Source of the DNA: Fragilaria crotonensis
Lineage: Eukaryota > Bacillariophyta > Fragilariophyceae > Fragilariales > Fragilariaceae
Assembly: GCA_022925895.1 (NCBI GenBank)
Contig: JAKSYS010000028.1
Span: forward strand, 124,001 to 188,000
Length of the DNA stretch: 64,000 bases
Direction of reading: 5' to 3'
Positions 32,212-44,522 of this stretch are shown in pieces. The notes under the pieces were generated by a model. The model made no database searches and was not told where the DNA came from. It saw only the letters and a program-made list of their open reading frames with translations. The position numbers and the translations under genes were made by a program. Within the stretch, counting starts at the first letter, position 1, and every line of letters starts with the position of its first letter.

Positions 32212-33433
32212 ATGACGACGAGAAACAAGTTGCTGAAAGGGCTTCGAATTTCCTTCGTTGTGCTCGTACTATGCAACGTTGATGTTCACGTGATGCTGAA
32301 TTCCTTCTACTACACAAACACGCAACAGCAGTCCAGCACGAATGTCGACGCACTCGGGGTAGACATAACTATCCCGAACACTTCCATTGCGATGGGGGAA
32401 GAAACGAAAACACTTGAAAGAACGAAAAGCGTTTCACGTGCGAAACAAAGAGCTTTTGTCCCACTTGTTCGTTGGCAGAATCCCGAAGAGTTGCGCATCG
32501 AGCGTAATGCTCCAGGGATGAGGTTGCATCGCAAGAAACCACCCACGGGAAATAATACTCAAAACCAGGAAGTACGCAGTCAAGTAAAGCTCGAGCGACA
32601 ACTCGACAACAAGAGTTCCCGCAAGGTTACTCTCCTTCCCTCAGATGCCCATTACCAACAAGAATTGGGGACTGCATCGTGGGATCTTGCTCCGATTGTC
32701 GTTCCCGAATACAAACTGCTTTTCTTCACAATCCCGAAGGTCGGGTGTACTGTCTTCAAACAGCTATTTCGACGAATTGCACAGTGTCCTGACTGGCGCA
32801 CGCATTCCATTCGTTTGCCTCATGACCCTTCCCAACAACTTGACCTATCTTTCCGACTATGATGTGGACGACGCGCTTCATATCATGACGAGCGATGAAT
32901 GGACACGTGCAGTGTTTGTACGACATCCCATGAATCGCATCATCTCCGCCTACCTCAACAAGGCTGTGGATCATTCGTACAATGGTGGGAACTTATCCTA
33001 CGTTGCTAAACAATGTTGCCCCCACCGCAATATTTGCGGACAGATGATTCTAAGTAGTTTCCAAACGTTTCTGCATGTGGCACATGAATGCTCCGATCCC
33101 CATTGGACAAGCCAATCGCGGCGCATGCACAGTAAGTACTGGCGCTACATCAACTTTATTGGTCATTTGGAAACGGCAGAAGCCGATGCCAAGGTGTTGC
33201 TGGAACGAGTCGGTGCGTGGGAAGAGTATGGGGCCACAGGATGGGGAGTTAATGGAACTGAACCAATTTTTGCATCCAAGTCAACCATACTCCACACGAC
33301 GAATCCGCAGGATCGCATGCATGACTTCTGCAGCAACGAGGCGGTGGCCTTGGTGAGAGCTCTGTACGCCGATGATTATCGGCATCCCTTGTTTGGTTTC
33401 CCTGACAATGGGATTTGCACAGAACCACGATAA
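32212..33433 (+). CDS. Golgi-type carbohydrate sulfotransferase (Sulfotransfer_2-like), one frame break
   Basis: ATG 32212 is the first methionine in frame. Residues ~8-28 (GLRISFVVLVLCNVDVHVML) form a signal anchor, giving a type II membrane protein with the catalytic domain in the Golgi lumen. The 5'-phosphosulphate-binding loop of PAPS is at TIPKVGCTVFKQLF (~32732) and the 3'-phosphate-binding motif is VFVRHPMNRIISAYL (~32915). A cysteine cluster (QCCPHRNICG ... HECSD) follows, as in CHST8-14-type and many diatom enzymes. The reaction is PAPS-dependent O-sulfation of a glycan; the acceptor is unknown, but diatom sulfated polysaccharides are natural candidates. Homology passes from one frame to another near 32833, where one C missing from a CCC run explains the change (HDPS-PNNLTYLSDYD). 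Total ~405 residues. Confidence 0.83.
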
Positions 33434-33471
33434 GCTAGGATTAAAAGTGACTGTACACTTGTCTATAGTTT

Positions 33472-36400
33472 TTAACTCTTATCAAACAAAGAGACAATCC
33501 TTCGCACTTCACTCGGTGGACTACCTTTCATCACGGCGCAGGCAAGCTCAGACAAGAAAACAACATCAGGTCCAACTGCCTCTAGATCCGATAGTACGGG
33601 ATCGTTCATCCGCACCAGAATCGTAGCTACGACGGCATGGAATTGTTTTACAACTTCTGAAAATTCAACTGGCAAGGGAGAGCACGTGCCGATTCCCTCC
33701 AACAGCAGCACCCTCCCTCGATGGCGCAACGCCACTGCTACACAAAGTGCATTCAATAGAAATTCGTCCGGCAGCGTCCCAGTTTCGACAATCTTGCTGA
33801 CGAACTTCATGCAGCTGGTGACTTCGGCTCTCCGGTACCCGGAGATTTCCTCCAGATATTCTGCGTTCTCCTGATGAACTGATTTCACTTGGGACTGTTG
33901 CTTGGATGCTGGTAGAAAGTAGTTCTTGCGTATCCTCACGCTTTCGTATTCTGGTCCATAGTTGATGAAGAGCTCCACCATTGACCCGTCCGCGGGTATT
34001 GTCAGATTACTGATCCTGCCCCCAGCACGTAGTACACCACGCCTTCGGATCGTGCTCCGCGTGCACCGAAGGGTTTTCCTCCATTTTGCACTCGTTCACG
34101 TAAGCTGGGATATGCTGCGCAGCAATGCTATGCAAATCGCCGGTCCAATCGTCCGTAATGTCGAATGGGATGACACTCGTGTTGGACCAGCGTCAAATGT
34201 CCACTCCTCACACTTCAAACCCATGATGAAGTTCTTCACCAAGAAGACACTCTTCCTTCAGATCCCCTTGACGAAAAGGTGCATAAACCCCAGATCCAAC
34301 ATTTCCCCTTCCTGAGGCTCAAGCTGGTGCAAGTTGGCACCAGCGAGGTGCATCGGAGAAATACCCCAAATCCAGCATTGGGAATGGTTGATGGCCCAAC
34401 TGAAAAAACTAACTGGTACGCGTTCCAAACGAGAGTTAGACGAGGAAGCTCCTTGCCGTCCGGACCCATGACAAGCTCCTCTGTGCGCATGTCTGGTGTC
34501 AGCCATCGACGGCATGGTGCTGAGACAAGTGACTCCTCAAGTACAAGCGGCTCATGTTTTGAAGCATACGCCAAATACCCCCCGAGTGCCCACTCCAGGG
34601 ACATCGTTGTAGTGGACTCTATGCTCCATTCACGAAAGGGTCTCATCCTTTCAACACCTTTTATGGACTCCTCGTTGTAAGTCACCGTAAATGTCACATC
34701 ATTCTCGTCAAGGCTGTTGCGCTCGCACGAGGTTATCACGCCATAGATGACCTTGTTCCGGCCACAGACATCAGTCCACTCGTGGCAGTATTCTTTTCCA
34801 ACCAAAAAATGCGAGTCGTCTTTCCAAATCAAGGAACCGCCGACGTGGGTCACAAACTTAAACCTTGAAGCCTCGGCATCAGTTATCTGGCCATGACAAC
34901 GATCCCACGCGTCTTGTACCGAATTTAGTTCATCTCCGCAAGGCGAACCGCCAACGTGGGTCACAAACTTCAACCTTGAAGCCTCGGCATCATCTATCTG
35001 GCCATGACAACGATCCAACGCGTCTTGTACCGAATTTAGTTCATCTCCGCAAGGCGAAATTAGGGTCACGACAGACCCTACCCCAGAGACAAAGGTCCAA
35101 CCTACCGGTAAACCTGGTGCACTCTGTTTCTTCAGGTCCTTGTGGATCAAACGGCACATCTGACACAGGATCAAAAACATCCGAAAAACTGAGTTAGAGC
35201 ATTCTCCGTACGACGGCTCTGAGGCAGACTGACTTACCTTCCGGAGACAACACTTAATTCCCCCTGCAACCTTTCTTCTGTTGTGTCTACAAGACGCGCA
35301 ACGCGAACAGTCCTTTTGGTGCATGAAGGACACGCTTTACACCGCATCTTGTACAACTCCGCGGGAGTTAACCTCGTGTCCGTCTTACGAATCTTGACCT
35401 GTGGAATACTTAATTTTTCTCCGGAGGATACTCCCATCCTCTCATGATACCCAGATTCCGTGTATATATTACCCTCTTCTGCGACATCCTCTGTGTCAGA
35501 TACATCATCCAGGTAATCCCCGTCCTCAAATTGGACTGCATAATGAACTTTTCCACAAACATCCGTTCGCTTGTCAACAATATCACCCCAATAGTAGGAA
35601 CCGTTGGAAAACTTGCAGTATACTCTGGATCCGATATCCTTGCGTGACGAAAGCTCACGTTTCACAAAGGCAGTCGACTGCCTCGCTCGCTTCTTAGATT
35701 TCGTGCTCGGTGTCTTGTACGTCGGTTGTTTTATACTATCATTTTCGAGAATGGGTTCACCAATATGTGCATGAAACTCTCGTTTCAACCCCGACGCTCT
35801 CGATGAAAACTCTCCTATTGCCACCTTTATCGCAGCATCAACAGTACGAAAGTAACTTTGCTGAGGACTGACAAATATGAGTTCATCTTTTGAATTCCTG
35901 TACTCTCTTGTAAAATAGAACATCCACCCGTACGGAAACCCAACAGCTGTTTGTGCCTTTTTGTAACTGGAAATGTTGAGACACATCTAACGACGAGAGG
36001 GTAGTGAGAGAGAGGCGATGATGGCGGCGACACGGAAAGCAAGGGGATCGACCATTTTGCTTCCGAACGTACCTTTCGAAAGCAAACACCTCGCGGCCAC
36101 GCGGGCTTGGTCAGAAACGCAAACAGCTAGCGCATTTTCGACAGTCTGGTTTTCGGCACATGGTACATTGTTGGCATCGTCCTTGGAACAGTTCTTGGGG
36201 ACTCATACGGTCTGTCCGACGAAGGTCACGTAGACCCGCAGAGGCGCGGCGGGAGGAGGTCCTTGTCCTTCTGGTATCGTTACCACGCACACCATTCGGG
36301 ACGGAAACTCGTTTGGTATCAAGGCTATCCATGTTCATGTTGAAGCCCGAAATGTCGTTATCATCACTGCAATTAGATCCGCTAATGGTATCTTTGATCC

Positions 36401-36809
36401 ACAGACGGGGCCGTGTATGCAACATCTCTGAACCATGAGCAGCAGACTTGTCAACACTAAGCGAATCGGCAGGGTCGACGGCAGCATCCATGCCAACATT
36501 AACATTGTCCAATGGACAGCCAGAATGGCCATTACACGTTTGAACATGACTGAGCCCTTCCTCATTGGTAGCAAACACTGCGTTCGAACAAACACACGTG
36601 TATTCAACGAATTCATTTTCAACACTTTCATCCTTTGTTGGTACTTCTATTTCGATTGGTACTGTCCGTGCACTCACGGTTGACTGTGTCTGGATTGTTG
36701 TGGTCAATGGTGGAGACTGTGGTACTAGATCAAATGCAATCTCTGCTGGCACTGTCGGCATTTTCGAATCCCGGGCATCAGAGTGCCCATTTACATCGGC
36801 AGTGTCCAT
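33472..36809 (-). CDS. CXXC / MBD-like / Tudor-like / SET chromatin protein (three exons, several frame breaks)
   Basis: Exons: 36073-36809, 35238-35986 and 33472-35159; introns of 86 bp (donor GTACGT) and 78 bp (GTAAGT, branch CTAAC, acceptor TGTCAG). Order from the N terminus: acidic leader; CXXC finger 1 (CQQCTMCRKPDCRKCASC...CFRK); intron; MBD-like 1 (AVGFPYGWMFYF); Tudor-like (GSRVYCKFSNGSYYWGDIVD...VQFEDGDYLDD); CXXC finger 2 (CKACPSC...DCSRCASC...CLRK); intron; MBD-like 2 (APGLPVGWTF) with a 37-residue duplication; a second Tudor-like segment; SET (STIPNAGFGVFL ... AYVNECK ... MVELFINYGPEYE); helical tail. CXXC fingers bind unmethylated CpG in known proteins and SET domains methylate lysines, so a DNA-reading histone methyltransferase is inferred. 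The SET part crosses frames several times (near 34340, 34260 and 34030), and breaks at about 36115 and 35305 fit loss of T or A from a run. Confidence 0.78.
34834..35055. repeat. In-frame 111-bp tandem duplication within the CXXC-SET gene
   Basis: 34834-34944 and 34945-35055 are direct repeats with only a few differences. On the coding strand each unit encodes 37 residues (SPCGDELNSVQDA(L/W)DRCHG...VTHVGG). The duplication extends the end of the second MBD-like domain. The decayed paralogue at 54.9 kb has a single copy, so the duplication is younger than the split of the two genes. Confidence 0.93.
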
Positions 36810-39023
36810 GGTCTATGCAAACAGTCAGAGAGACTCTATCGTTGAGGATGTATTTGGGCCCTTCTACCAACGAAGCATTGGGTGTTGAATCCTAGAGTCG
36901 TTGCTTGCCCCACGTATCATACCATGGGACGAGGGAGTGATAACTATACACTGCGACGGAGACGAGGCCAAGCAACCCGAAAAATCGGAACCAGGCTGGG
37001 ATTCTTGGGAGAAGAGACAAAGGGCATTAGTGGATCCGTATACAGTACCGGTACGAATATCATAGCGTAGAAATGGACCATAAGAATTAATGGGCGTATA
37101 AACAATGCACCAATCAAAATCGTCTGATACGTCACCATTTTTACAGGGCGACCCTCGGCTTCTATTCGCATATTGTTGCGACAGTGTGAAACTCGTAATA
37201 ACCTTAGGAATTGGTGTACATTTGATAGGGATTTACTCTCCAAGTATGGTTACTTGTGTCAATTGATATCCTCATTACATCAAAAATTTAGATAGTAAAT
37301 TTCACAAGGCAGAATCCTTCTACATCTCTCCTGTCATTCCTTCTTTTAATAATGGGATTCAGTCACCGTGGCGAATGGATTATTCCATGCTCACAAAATG
37401 CGGCAATTTGCTTGTCAACACATCAATTCAACAATAAAGTTCATTTATAGAGCATCACCATAGTCTTGTTTAGAAGCAATCCTCATTGCTGCTTTTGAAT
37501 GTGATAGGAGAGAAGATAGTTGCAGAAGGTTATCCTTATCATTTTGTCCAAATGTAGTATGAATAGAACTAGCAACAGTGAACATGAGGAATTAGAGGCA
37601 GGATGACGAGATCAAGTGTTGTCAACAAAGTCCATGTAATCATTGCCAATGTGAGTGCAATTGTACTTGATTTGACCACAAAAATGAGCATGGCTTGACA
37701 ATTTTTATTGGATGATGATGCTGTGACCCCTTTAGATTCAGAAGCAAAAACTCCTTTCATGAGGTGTCAGACGATAAGCTCTGGCTGTGACTTTCTGTTT
37801 TCCTTGCTGGAATTAAAGAGAAAAATGCAGTTCTTAAAGATTGTCGCCATTCTGCTCCTTTCAACTCTCTTTTGCCTTTATTGGTACTTTGCTAGTCAAC
37901 ATGCTAAACACGTTGAATTTTCCATGACATGGAACAATTCTTCAGTTGTCAACAAAACTAAAGTTGCACCAGTGTCAAAGCAATGGTGTTGTGTGCTATG
38001 TATACCCTTACCTTGCAGTGGCTAGTACCTTTGAAACCCCAGCACTCTGTTTCATCATCCTCACAGTTCACAGCTATGATTGGGGGTTCATTCATGGGAC
38101 ATTGTGCCAGACATGTTATTTATGACCAGCAACAGCCAGATGCTGTAAACAGACACAGACATATCTGCAAAGCATGAACCCTGTATGCTTGGCAATCACA
38201 GTATAAACGGAAGACAAGAACATGATTCCTATTGTTGACCGAAAGTAGGATGATGCAAACACTTTACACATGATGGCAGTGTTGGACGAGATGACCTAGA
38301 TGGTGAAGGCACCAGCATAAATCTTAAATGTGCTGATCTTCTCGCATATCCACAATCAACACATTGTTGTGGGTATCAAAACTAGTGTCCACCAGTGTCT
38401 TAAAAGCTCCGTGGAAAGCACAAATGTTGAGTGTTAAGGTATGAGTCACCAGTTGTGTGGGCCTTTTGCATGTATCACAATTATTGTTTGTTTTAGTAGA
38501 ACTTTCAGGCAGCCTTAAAGCTTATTATCATGCTACTAATTGCCAAAAATTGTATCCTTGCAACAGCACTCCTTAGATAACCAGTCACCAACTTTTCTGA
38601 TTGCGTTGCCAATGGTAGCCTCTAAATTGATTACTATTTGTATCTGGTTGACAACAATTTGATTAACAGTAGCTACTAATACAACCTACTAGCTAGTACC
38701 TCCATTGTTATAGATTGACTCTATCTATAGCTAGTCTTAGTAAGTCCTAACACTCCTACCTAGTACTGTATCAAGTAGACACTTATGGTTATCAGCACAA
38801 CTCGCTATCACAAAGTAGAAGCTAGATTCTTGACGAACAACTTCTAGAAGATCAACTATTTATCACCGCCGTAACTAATTGACTGTTTGTCACTGCTGCT
38901 TCTTGATCCTTCATTGCTTTTCTTAGACGTGTGTTGCTGAAAAATCTAAGCATGTCCACTTGCAGCAGCTTCCGTTCCTGCTGCATCAATGTGAATGCTG
39001 ACTTCACGTCCAATCACTATCCC
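36810..39023. other. AT-rich intergenic block
   Basis: About 2.2 kb, AT-richer than the genes, with no recognisable domain on either strand. A 105-residue plus-strand frame at 37708-38025 includes a hydrophobic segment (LKIVAILLLSTLFCLYWYF) after ATG 37825, but there is no other support for a gene. Just before the piggyBac left end (38990-39020) is one unit of the 35-bp minisatellite that lies to the right of the element. Confidence 0.5.
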
Positions 39024-39100
39024 CTAGTGTCTAGCCTCCCAAGCCCTTGGCCTTAAGTAATGCCATCGAGTGCCTTAAATAAGGTCATCCATTTTTTGCC
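39024..39100. repeat. Left terminal inverted repeat of the piggyBac-type element
   Basis: Starts CTAGTGTCTAGCCTCCCAA and ends ATTTTTTGCC. It matches, in inverse orientation and with gaps, 50838-50902. The inner CCTTAAATAAGG block is itself palindromic. Confidence 0.75.
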
Positions 39101-39210
39101 AGCATTCATGGAAAAGATACTGTACTCCACTCAAAAAGGGGTTTGACCATGACGGTCAATACGGCAATGTTGACACTAATAAAAGATGATTGAAACATTG
39201 ATACGATGCT

Positions 39211-41095
39211 TTATTCTTCATCTATGTGTGCATGGTTGCGAGCAATGTGGTCCAAAAAGCACCGTTTGCCATATATTGTTGAGCAAAGAAACACCGTTTT
39301 GTTTCCACTGTCGCCGCAGTCGCTGCATTGCCAAGTTGACTTCTTCTGACACTCTCTGCATCGCCCTTGGTACCGATGATTTGTTGCTTTACCTCCAGAA
39401 GTCTTAAGCCTCTTGACTGGAGTTAAATGAGTAAGGACACCAGCGCGTGCAGATCCATTTTCCAGCGCCCTCATGCACGCATCTTGATAGTTGGTCGGTG
39501 ACGACCTCGATCGCCGTGCACTGCTGATGCTGCTGCCGTAGGTATTGTCAATCAACTCCTCTGCAAGCATTGCATAGAAGTCCTTCTGCAGAATCGCTTT
39601 TTTGCCCGCAAGAAGGTCTGGGGCATTCTTGAATGCATTGAAAACAAGCCATGTATCGACAACAATCATGGAAAAAATAGATAGATTGACTCTTACCGAC
39701 CAATCCTTTGTCTCGACCTACTTTTCCATTCGAAGGTCGTCCTGTCGGTATCGATTGTGGCGGTCAATAGCCCCACAAGTATCATAGTAGACTTCTGCAA
39801 TTTGTGGTTGCTTGATTGTCATGATTACCCTCTCTGGAGCTGCGTTTGGAGCACGGTTCACTTGCCGCCAGCGACAGCGAGTATATGGTGTTCCCTCCGC
39901 AAGACTGCCTGCCGTTGCAATGAAATACCGACGCTCACGATCCATCCACACAAAGGCAGCCATATCAGGATCCATAGCGTCAGTCTTGTCGGAAGCTACG
40001 GCATGGAAGTCGCCGCGTTCACGGAGTTCAACGTTCGTGAGATAGGATTATGGAAATCCTTTCGTGGCCGTCTTGACGACGGCAATGAATCGAAGTCCGT
40101 TTCGATAAAGCTCCTTCGCTGCGCCGACCGACGCGAAGTAGGAGTCTGCACAAACGATTCGATTGGTTCCAAACCAGGGTGAGACAACGTGTTTCAAGAC
40201 TTGAGTACCATGCAACAGACCGACCTCCTGGTTCCCTTGATTTTCGTCCTCCTCACCAACGAGGTCAGCACCCTTCACCAACTTTAGACAAAGCATCACA
40301 CCGCTCCGACCACAAGCAGAGTTCTGGATTTTGCAGCCATTCTCAGGCTTGCGATCGATTGCAACGTATTGTGGGAGGCCATGGTTGATCCAATGGCCTC
40401 CCTGGCCGTACCAACGGCTCATGGACTCGTCAACACAAATGTGATCCGACGGAACAAAGAAATTTGCTCGATGCTCATTGAATGCATCGACGAAGTCATC
40501 CACCAACTTCCACCTGTGTACCTCTGAACATTCGTCCTGTTCACGTTCAGCAGGTTGTTTACTCCACCTTACTGCCCGAAACAAGTCGTCGAATCGTTTT
40601 CTTGACATTCCTGTGCGACCAAAGTGAGGTGCTGGTCTATACTTCATTTGTGCCGTCGTTGCCCACAAGCTTGCCCCCCTGGACGTAAACTCGTACGTCG
40701 TTATCAAGATCAAGAGGCCAAAGAATTTGAGTATTTCAGAGGTGTTAGTGGTTTGCAGGTCCAACTTAATCAATTCAGTGTTAGTCAATTCGACCATGGC
40801 CCTGAGTTGCTTTGGAGGGAACATGAGAAGAAAAAAAATCCAGCCCTGACATCTCAGACACGGCGGCTACGTTTGTTCCTGCTCCTGGAACCAAGACATC
40901 TCCCACAGCAGTCCTGACACTCCATTGACGAGGAGGAACAGCACCATTCAATGGTGGTTCAGTGGCGGCTGACGCACGCCAGTGTACATCGTGAACAGTT
41001 GCAACAAAAGGGGAGGGTCCTGCTGGTCCTTGCGGTGGCCCTCCTGGCAATGCAACAAAAGCTGCTGTAGCAGCTGCAATTCTTGTCCTCTCAGC
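39211..41095 (-). pseudogene. piggyBac transposase, main and C-terminal part
   Basis: DDE_Tnp_1_7 domain in pieces. 40781-41095 is the linker after the insertion. 40048-40824 holds the core, with the first catalytic aspartate in ICVDESMSRWYG and the second in CADSYFAS. 39718-39975 continues with the third in CGAIDRHNRY. 39211-39669 ends with a cysteine/histidine C-terminal finger (CRECQKKSTWQCSDC...C..H) as in other piggyBac transposases. The pieces are in different frames, with at least three breaks. Piggybac transposases excise precisely and insert at TTAA; this copy could not make one protein. Together with 50183-50593 the original protein was about 770 residues. Confidence 0.85.
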
Positions 41096-41111
41096 AGCTC
41101 TTACCTCGTCC
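41096..41111. repeat. Target-site duplication of the LINE, left copy
   Basis: AGCTCTTACCTCGTCC, identical to 50167-50182. On the minus strand it encodes the residues DEVRA that occur on both sides of the insertion. Confidence 0.95.
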
Positions 41112-41185
41112 ACACAATTTCTAAAATCCAGCTACGTACATACCAGTCTGTCCGTCGACCGTTTTCAACGTAACTCAGTAGGAAG

Positions 41186-44100
41186 TTGTCCTGTGCAACC
41201 ACCACCATGACCGAAGGAACGGCATCAACGTTTCTACCCGATCCCAACAAACCCCCAGACATCTCCAAACCCATGTTCACGTTCGAACGAACTGATTGGA
41301 TGGACCCTCCAGTCTTCAAACCAATCGATCCAACCTTGAGCGACTCCATCTACCGTCGACGTGCCAACGACTCCCTCTACCAGCAAATCAGCAGTCCAGC
41401 CAAGTGGCAGAAGTACGTCACATTAGGTTACTTCGCCATCGACGATGGTGCTTTCTTTGATCTCGAATGGAGCGCTCGAGCAGCGAGCCCAACCAAGATG
41501 CACAGTATCATCTGGTATAACTACTTGTACCACATCGACCGAGACATGGACATACCAGCAAAACTCAACTCATGGGCCACCCAAGTTTCACAACCCTACC
41601 TCATCAACCATGCCCCCCAGATATTGACAATCGACACATTGACAACCTCGTGGAAACAGACTCAACTCACTACTACTCCAATGGACATCGAAGAAGACAA
41701 ATGGACAGAAGTCATCTCGGTCGGAAAGGCTAAGGCAACCAAACGACGCGCCTCCTCCCTCACTAGCAAAGCCGCAGAACCAAACCCCCCCACAAACATT
41801 GCCCCAGGCTTCAATCTCCCAGAAAATGACACCCCACGAACCAGCTCGAAACCAACACCCGCGGACAAGAACAACAACAACGGCATCGCTGACGCAAACA
41901 CCACCCCTACCGCAAACAATGAATTCTCGATCTGGCTACACAATCGGACCACCACCGGAAATCCACCTACATGGGCCGCTCCAAACAACACAACAGAACA
42001 AAACCTCAACACAACTCCACAACGCAACACAGAACTCCACCAGCGCCGAGCGTAACAAACAACTCCTCTTCCCGCACATACACCCCTCACCCAAACAAAA
42101 AGATCAACGACGGCACCCACCGCATCACAATCAAATGGAAATTGGAAAAACACTATCTCACCAGACTCGAGGAAACGAAGACGAACTTCTACATGAAATC
42201 CACCAGCTCATCACACACGTGTTTGAAGACGACGACGGACTTCTATACCCATGGAAAAGCAAAGACACACAACACACAAACCAGCATCAAACTACATCTC
42301 GACGACGTAAAACAGCTGATCTCTCCAAACATCGCTTTCATCAAATCAACGTCCTTCTCATCTTTGGCATTCGATTCGGATTCAACGCAAATCCATCCAT
42401 CTGGAAGTTTAAGAAGAACACCCAAACATGCATGCAAAGCCATCACTTCAACGCCTCCATATCCAACTCCACATGCGACAGCGGCAACATGGTCACGGCT
42501 GGATACATTCTCTTGAAAGCACCCAACACAACAAATACTCTTTCTATCTTCAACACCTGACAAACAAACTACCAGACAACACTCCTTTCTTCGACATACT
42601 CAGATTTCGGAAAACCCCAATGGACCAAGACATAAACCATCTCGTGGTCCAATGTGGAGAAAGCCACACCATCCCTCTGTGCCAAGCATTATCACAGTAT
42701 CTCACAGGAAACCAAACAGCACTGTTCATACCACGATACGTGCTAGGCTCGATTCCGGACGAACAAATCCAACAGCAATTCGACGTTCATGAAAAATACA
42801 CCAAGTCCCTCAGAGCACTTTCCCTATTTTTCCCCACGTCTCCAATCTTGATCGAGTAAGAACCGAAACCCTCCCCGATGGCACAACCATTGAACGTTCA
42901 ACCCGCGAATGGGCATGTACACTAAAGGCACCCGACAACTCACCTGCCCTCTGTGACGTCGTCAATGGGGGTCCAGACCAAAAGCAAACCTTCTAGTACC
43001 CAGCCCATACTACGACCATATCAAGATTCAATACAAAAACTACAAAACGAGCCTCAATCCAACCCATCAACGCGAAGCCCGCTACAGAGCCAGTATCACA
43101 GACCTCCCCGAAGTAATCCACATCACAGAAACCGTTCAATCAAACCTGGACTTCCTATCCAACCTCGCCACAACCAACGCCTGGCAACAAACCAGCACAT
43201 CCAACCCAAATAATTCGGACAGCCCGCCACAAACAACACGCAACGACAACGATCTCGCCAGTCCCCACTGGCCCACTCTTCAAAAGACGCGACGACATCA
43301 GGCAACACAACGCTCCGACAGGCAACACCCAAACAAGAATACAACGTACGCATCAAGTAGCAACCTCTCCAACGTATCCGAAGACCAAAGCACAGGGTCG
43401 ACACAATCCATGACACGCGCATCGCATGCGACCAGCAACCAAGCCCAATTACAAGAACTCGAAGAAACTCTACGAAAACAGCAACAAGCTATCGATTCCT
43501 CGGCACAAATCAATGCGGACAAACTGTCAACTCTCGCAAAGCAGTTCAAACGATTCGACGCTATGGACACAAAGCTGAACAGCATGGGCACCCAACTAGA
43601 CCAAGTCACTATCTGCTACGAGACACAATCTTCGTTACTCAAATCCATACAAACGGACACAAAGGAACAGTTCAAAGAAATGGGGGCCTCTTTGGTAAAC
43701 TCGATAACCAGTCAAAGCAACATGGCCAACTCAATGATCGAACTGGAAAACAGAATGGACAAAATCACGGACTTCATGGAAAAACTTACCTCGCGTCTCG
43801 ATCTCGCCTTAACACAACAAACAGCCACAATCAATGGTTCTCGTCCCGACCCCTTATCGGCCAGTTCTCAAACAGATCCAAACCTGGACATGCAATCACA
43901 ACAACTCACCACAGAACACACACAAGCATCCCAATCATCTTCGAGCGGCTCGTACACAGATCCATGCTACAGTTCACCTCAGAAAAAGAAAATGAGATCA
44001 CCAGATGACGACACCACCCCCGCAAGCCAAGAGATGCAATTATGCCTAAGTTACAGCGATGACGAGGACAACTCAACAATAACTACCACCACCAGCAACA

Positions 44101-44522
44101 AATCAAAAGCATGTGAGAAACTCAACAAACGTCTCTTTTCACAAAAAGACTCCCAAAAGAGTCTCGCAGCGATATTCAACAAAGCAACGAAATCAGGAAA
44201 CGCTCAGAACACAAACGCCCTCCCCCGAACACTCAATACAACAGCAACAGTGGATCGGATGGGGCGGCTCCAATATGACTACGGCAGAAACAACGTCAAA
44301 CACCCATTCGAACGAGCCCGATACAGACCAGCATCCCACACTACCAGCATATCAGATCCTCCGAAACAATCACCGAGCGACCAGAGCATCCATTGCACAG
44401 GGAATACAAGCACACGACAACACTCCGATCATTCCACGCAGTCCACTCCTTCTCATGCAGCGTCCCAGACGAACTCTAAGAGAACGACCCATCGATCAAA
44501 ATCCAGAGCAAAGATTCGGTGA
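41186..44522 (+). pseudogene. LINE ORF1 region
   Basis: Frame 41186-42055 (289 residues; translation probably from ATG 41208) has an N-terminal conserved segment (FERTDWMDPPVFKPIDP) and a low-complexity Asn/Thr/Pro tail. Coding character continues in other frames through 41971-42516, 42428-42859 and 42953-43213. The last frame (43410-44522, 370 residues) has a strong coiled coil (QLQELEETLRKQQQAID ... MIELENRMDKITDFMEK), a KKKMRSPDDD basic patch and an Asp-rich segment. A coiled coil plus basic region is usual for LINE RNA-binding ORF1 proteins. At least three frame changes; it overlaps the beginning of ORF2. Confidence 0.7.

Noticed and set aside
37708-38025. Plus-strand frame of 105 residues with one membrane-like helix
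   Set aside because: It is in AT-rich sequence, has no conserved motif and no clear start; too weak to call a gene.
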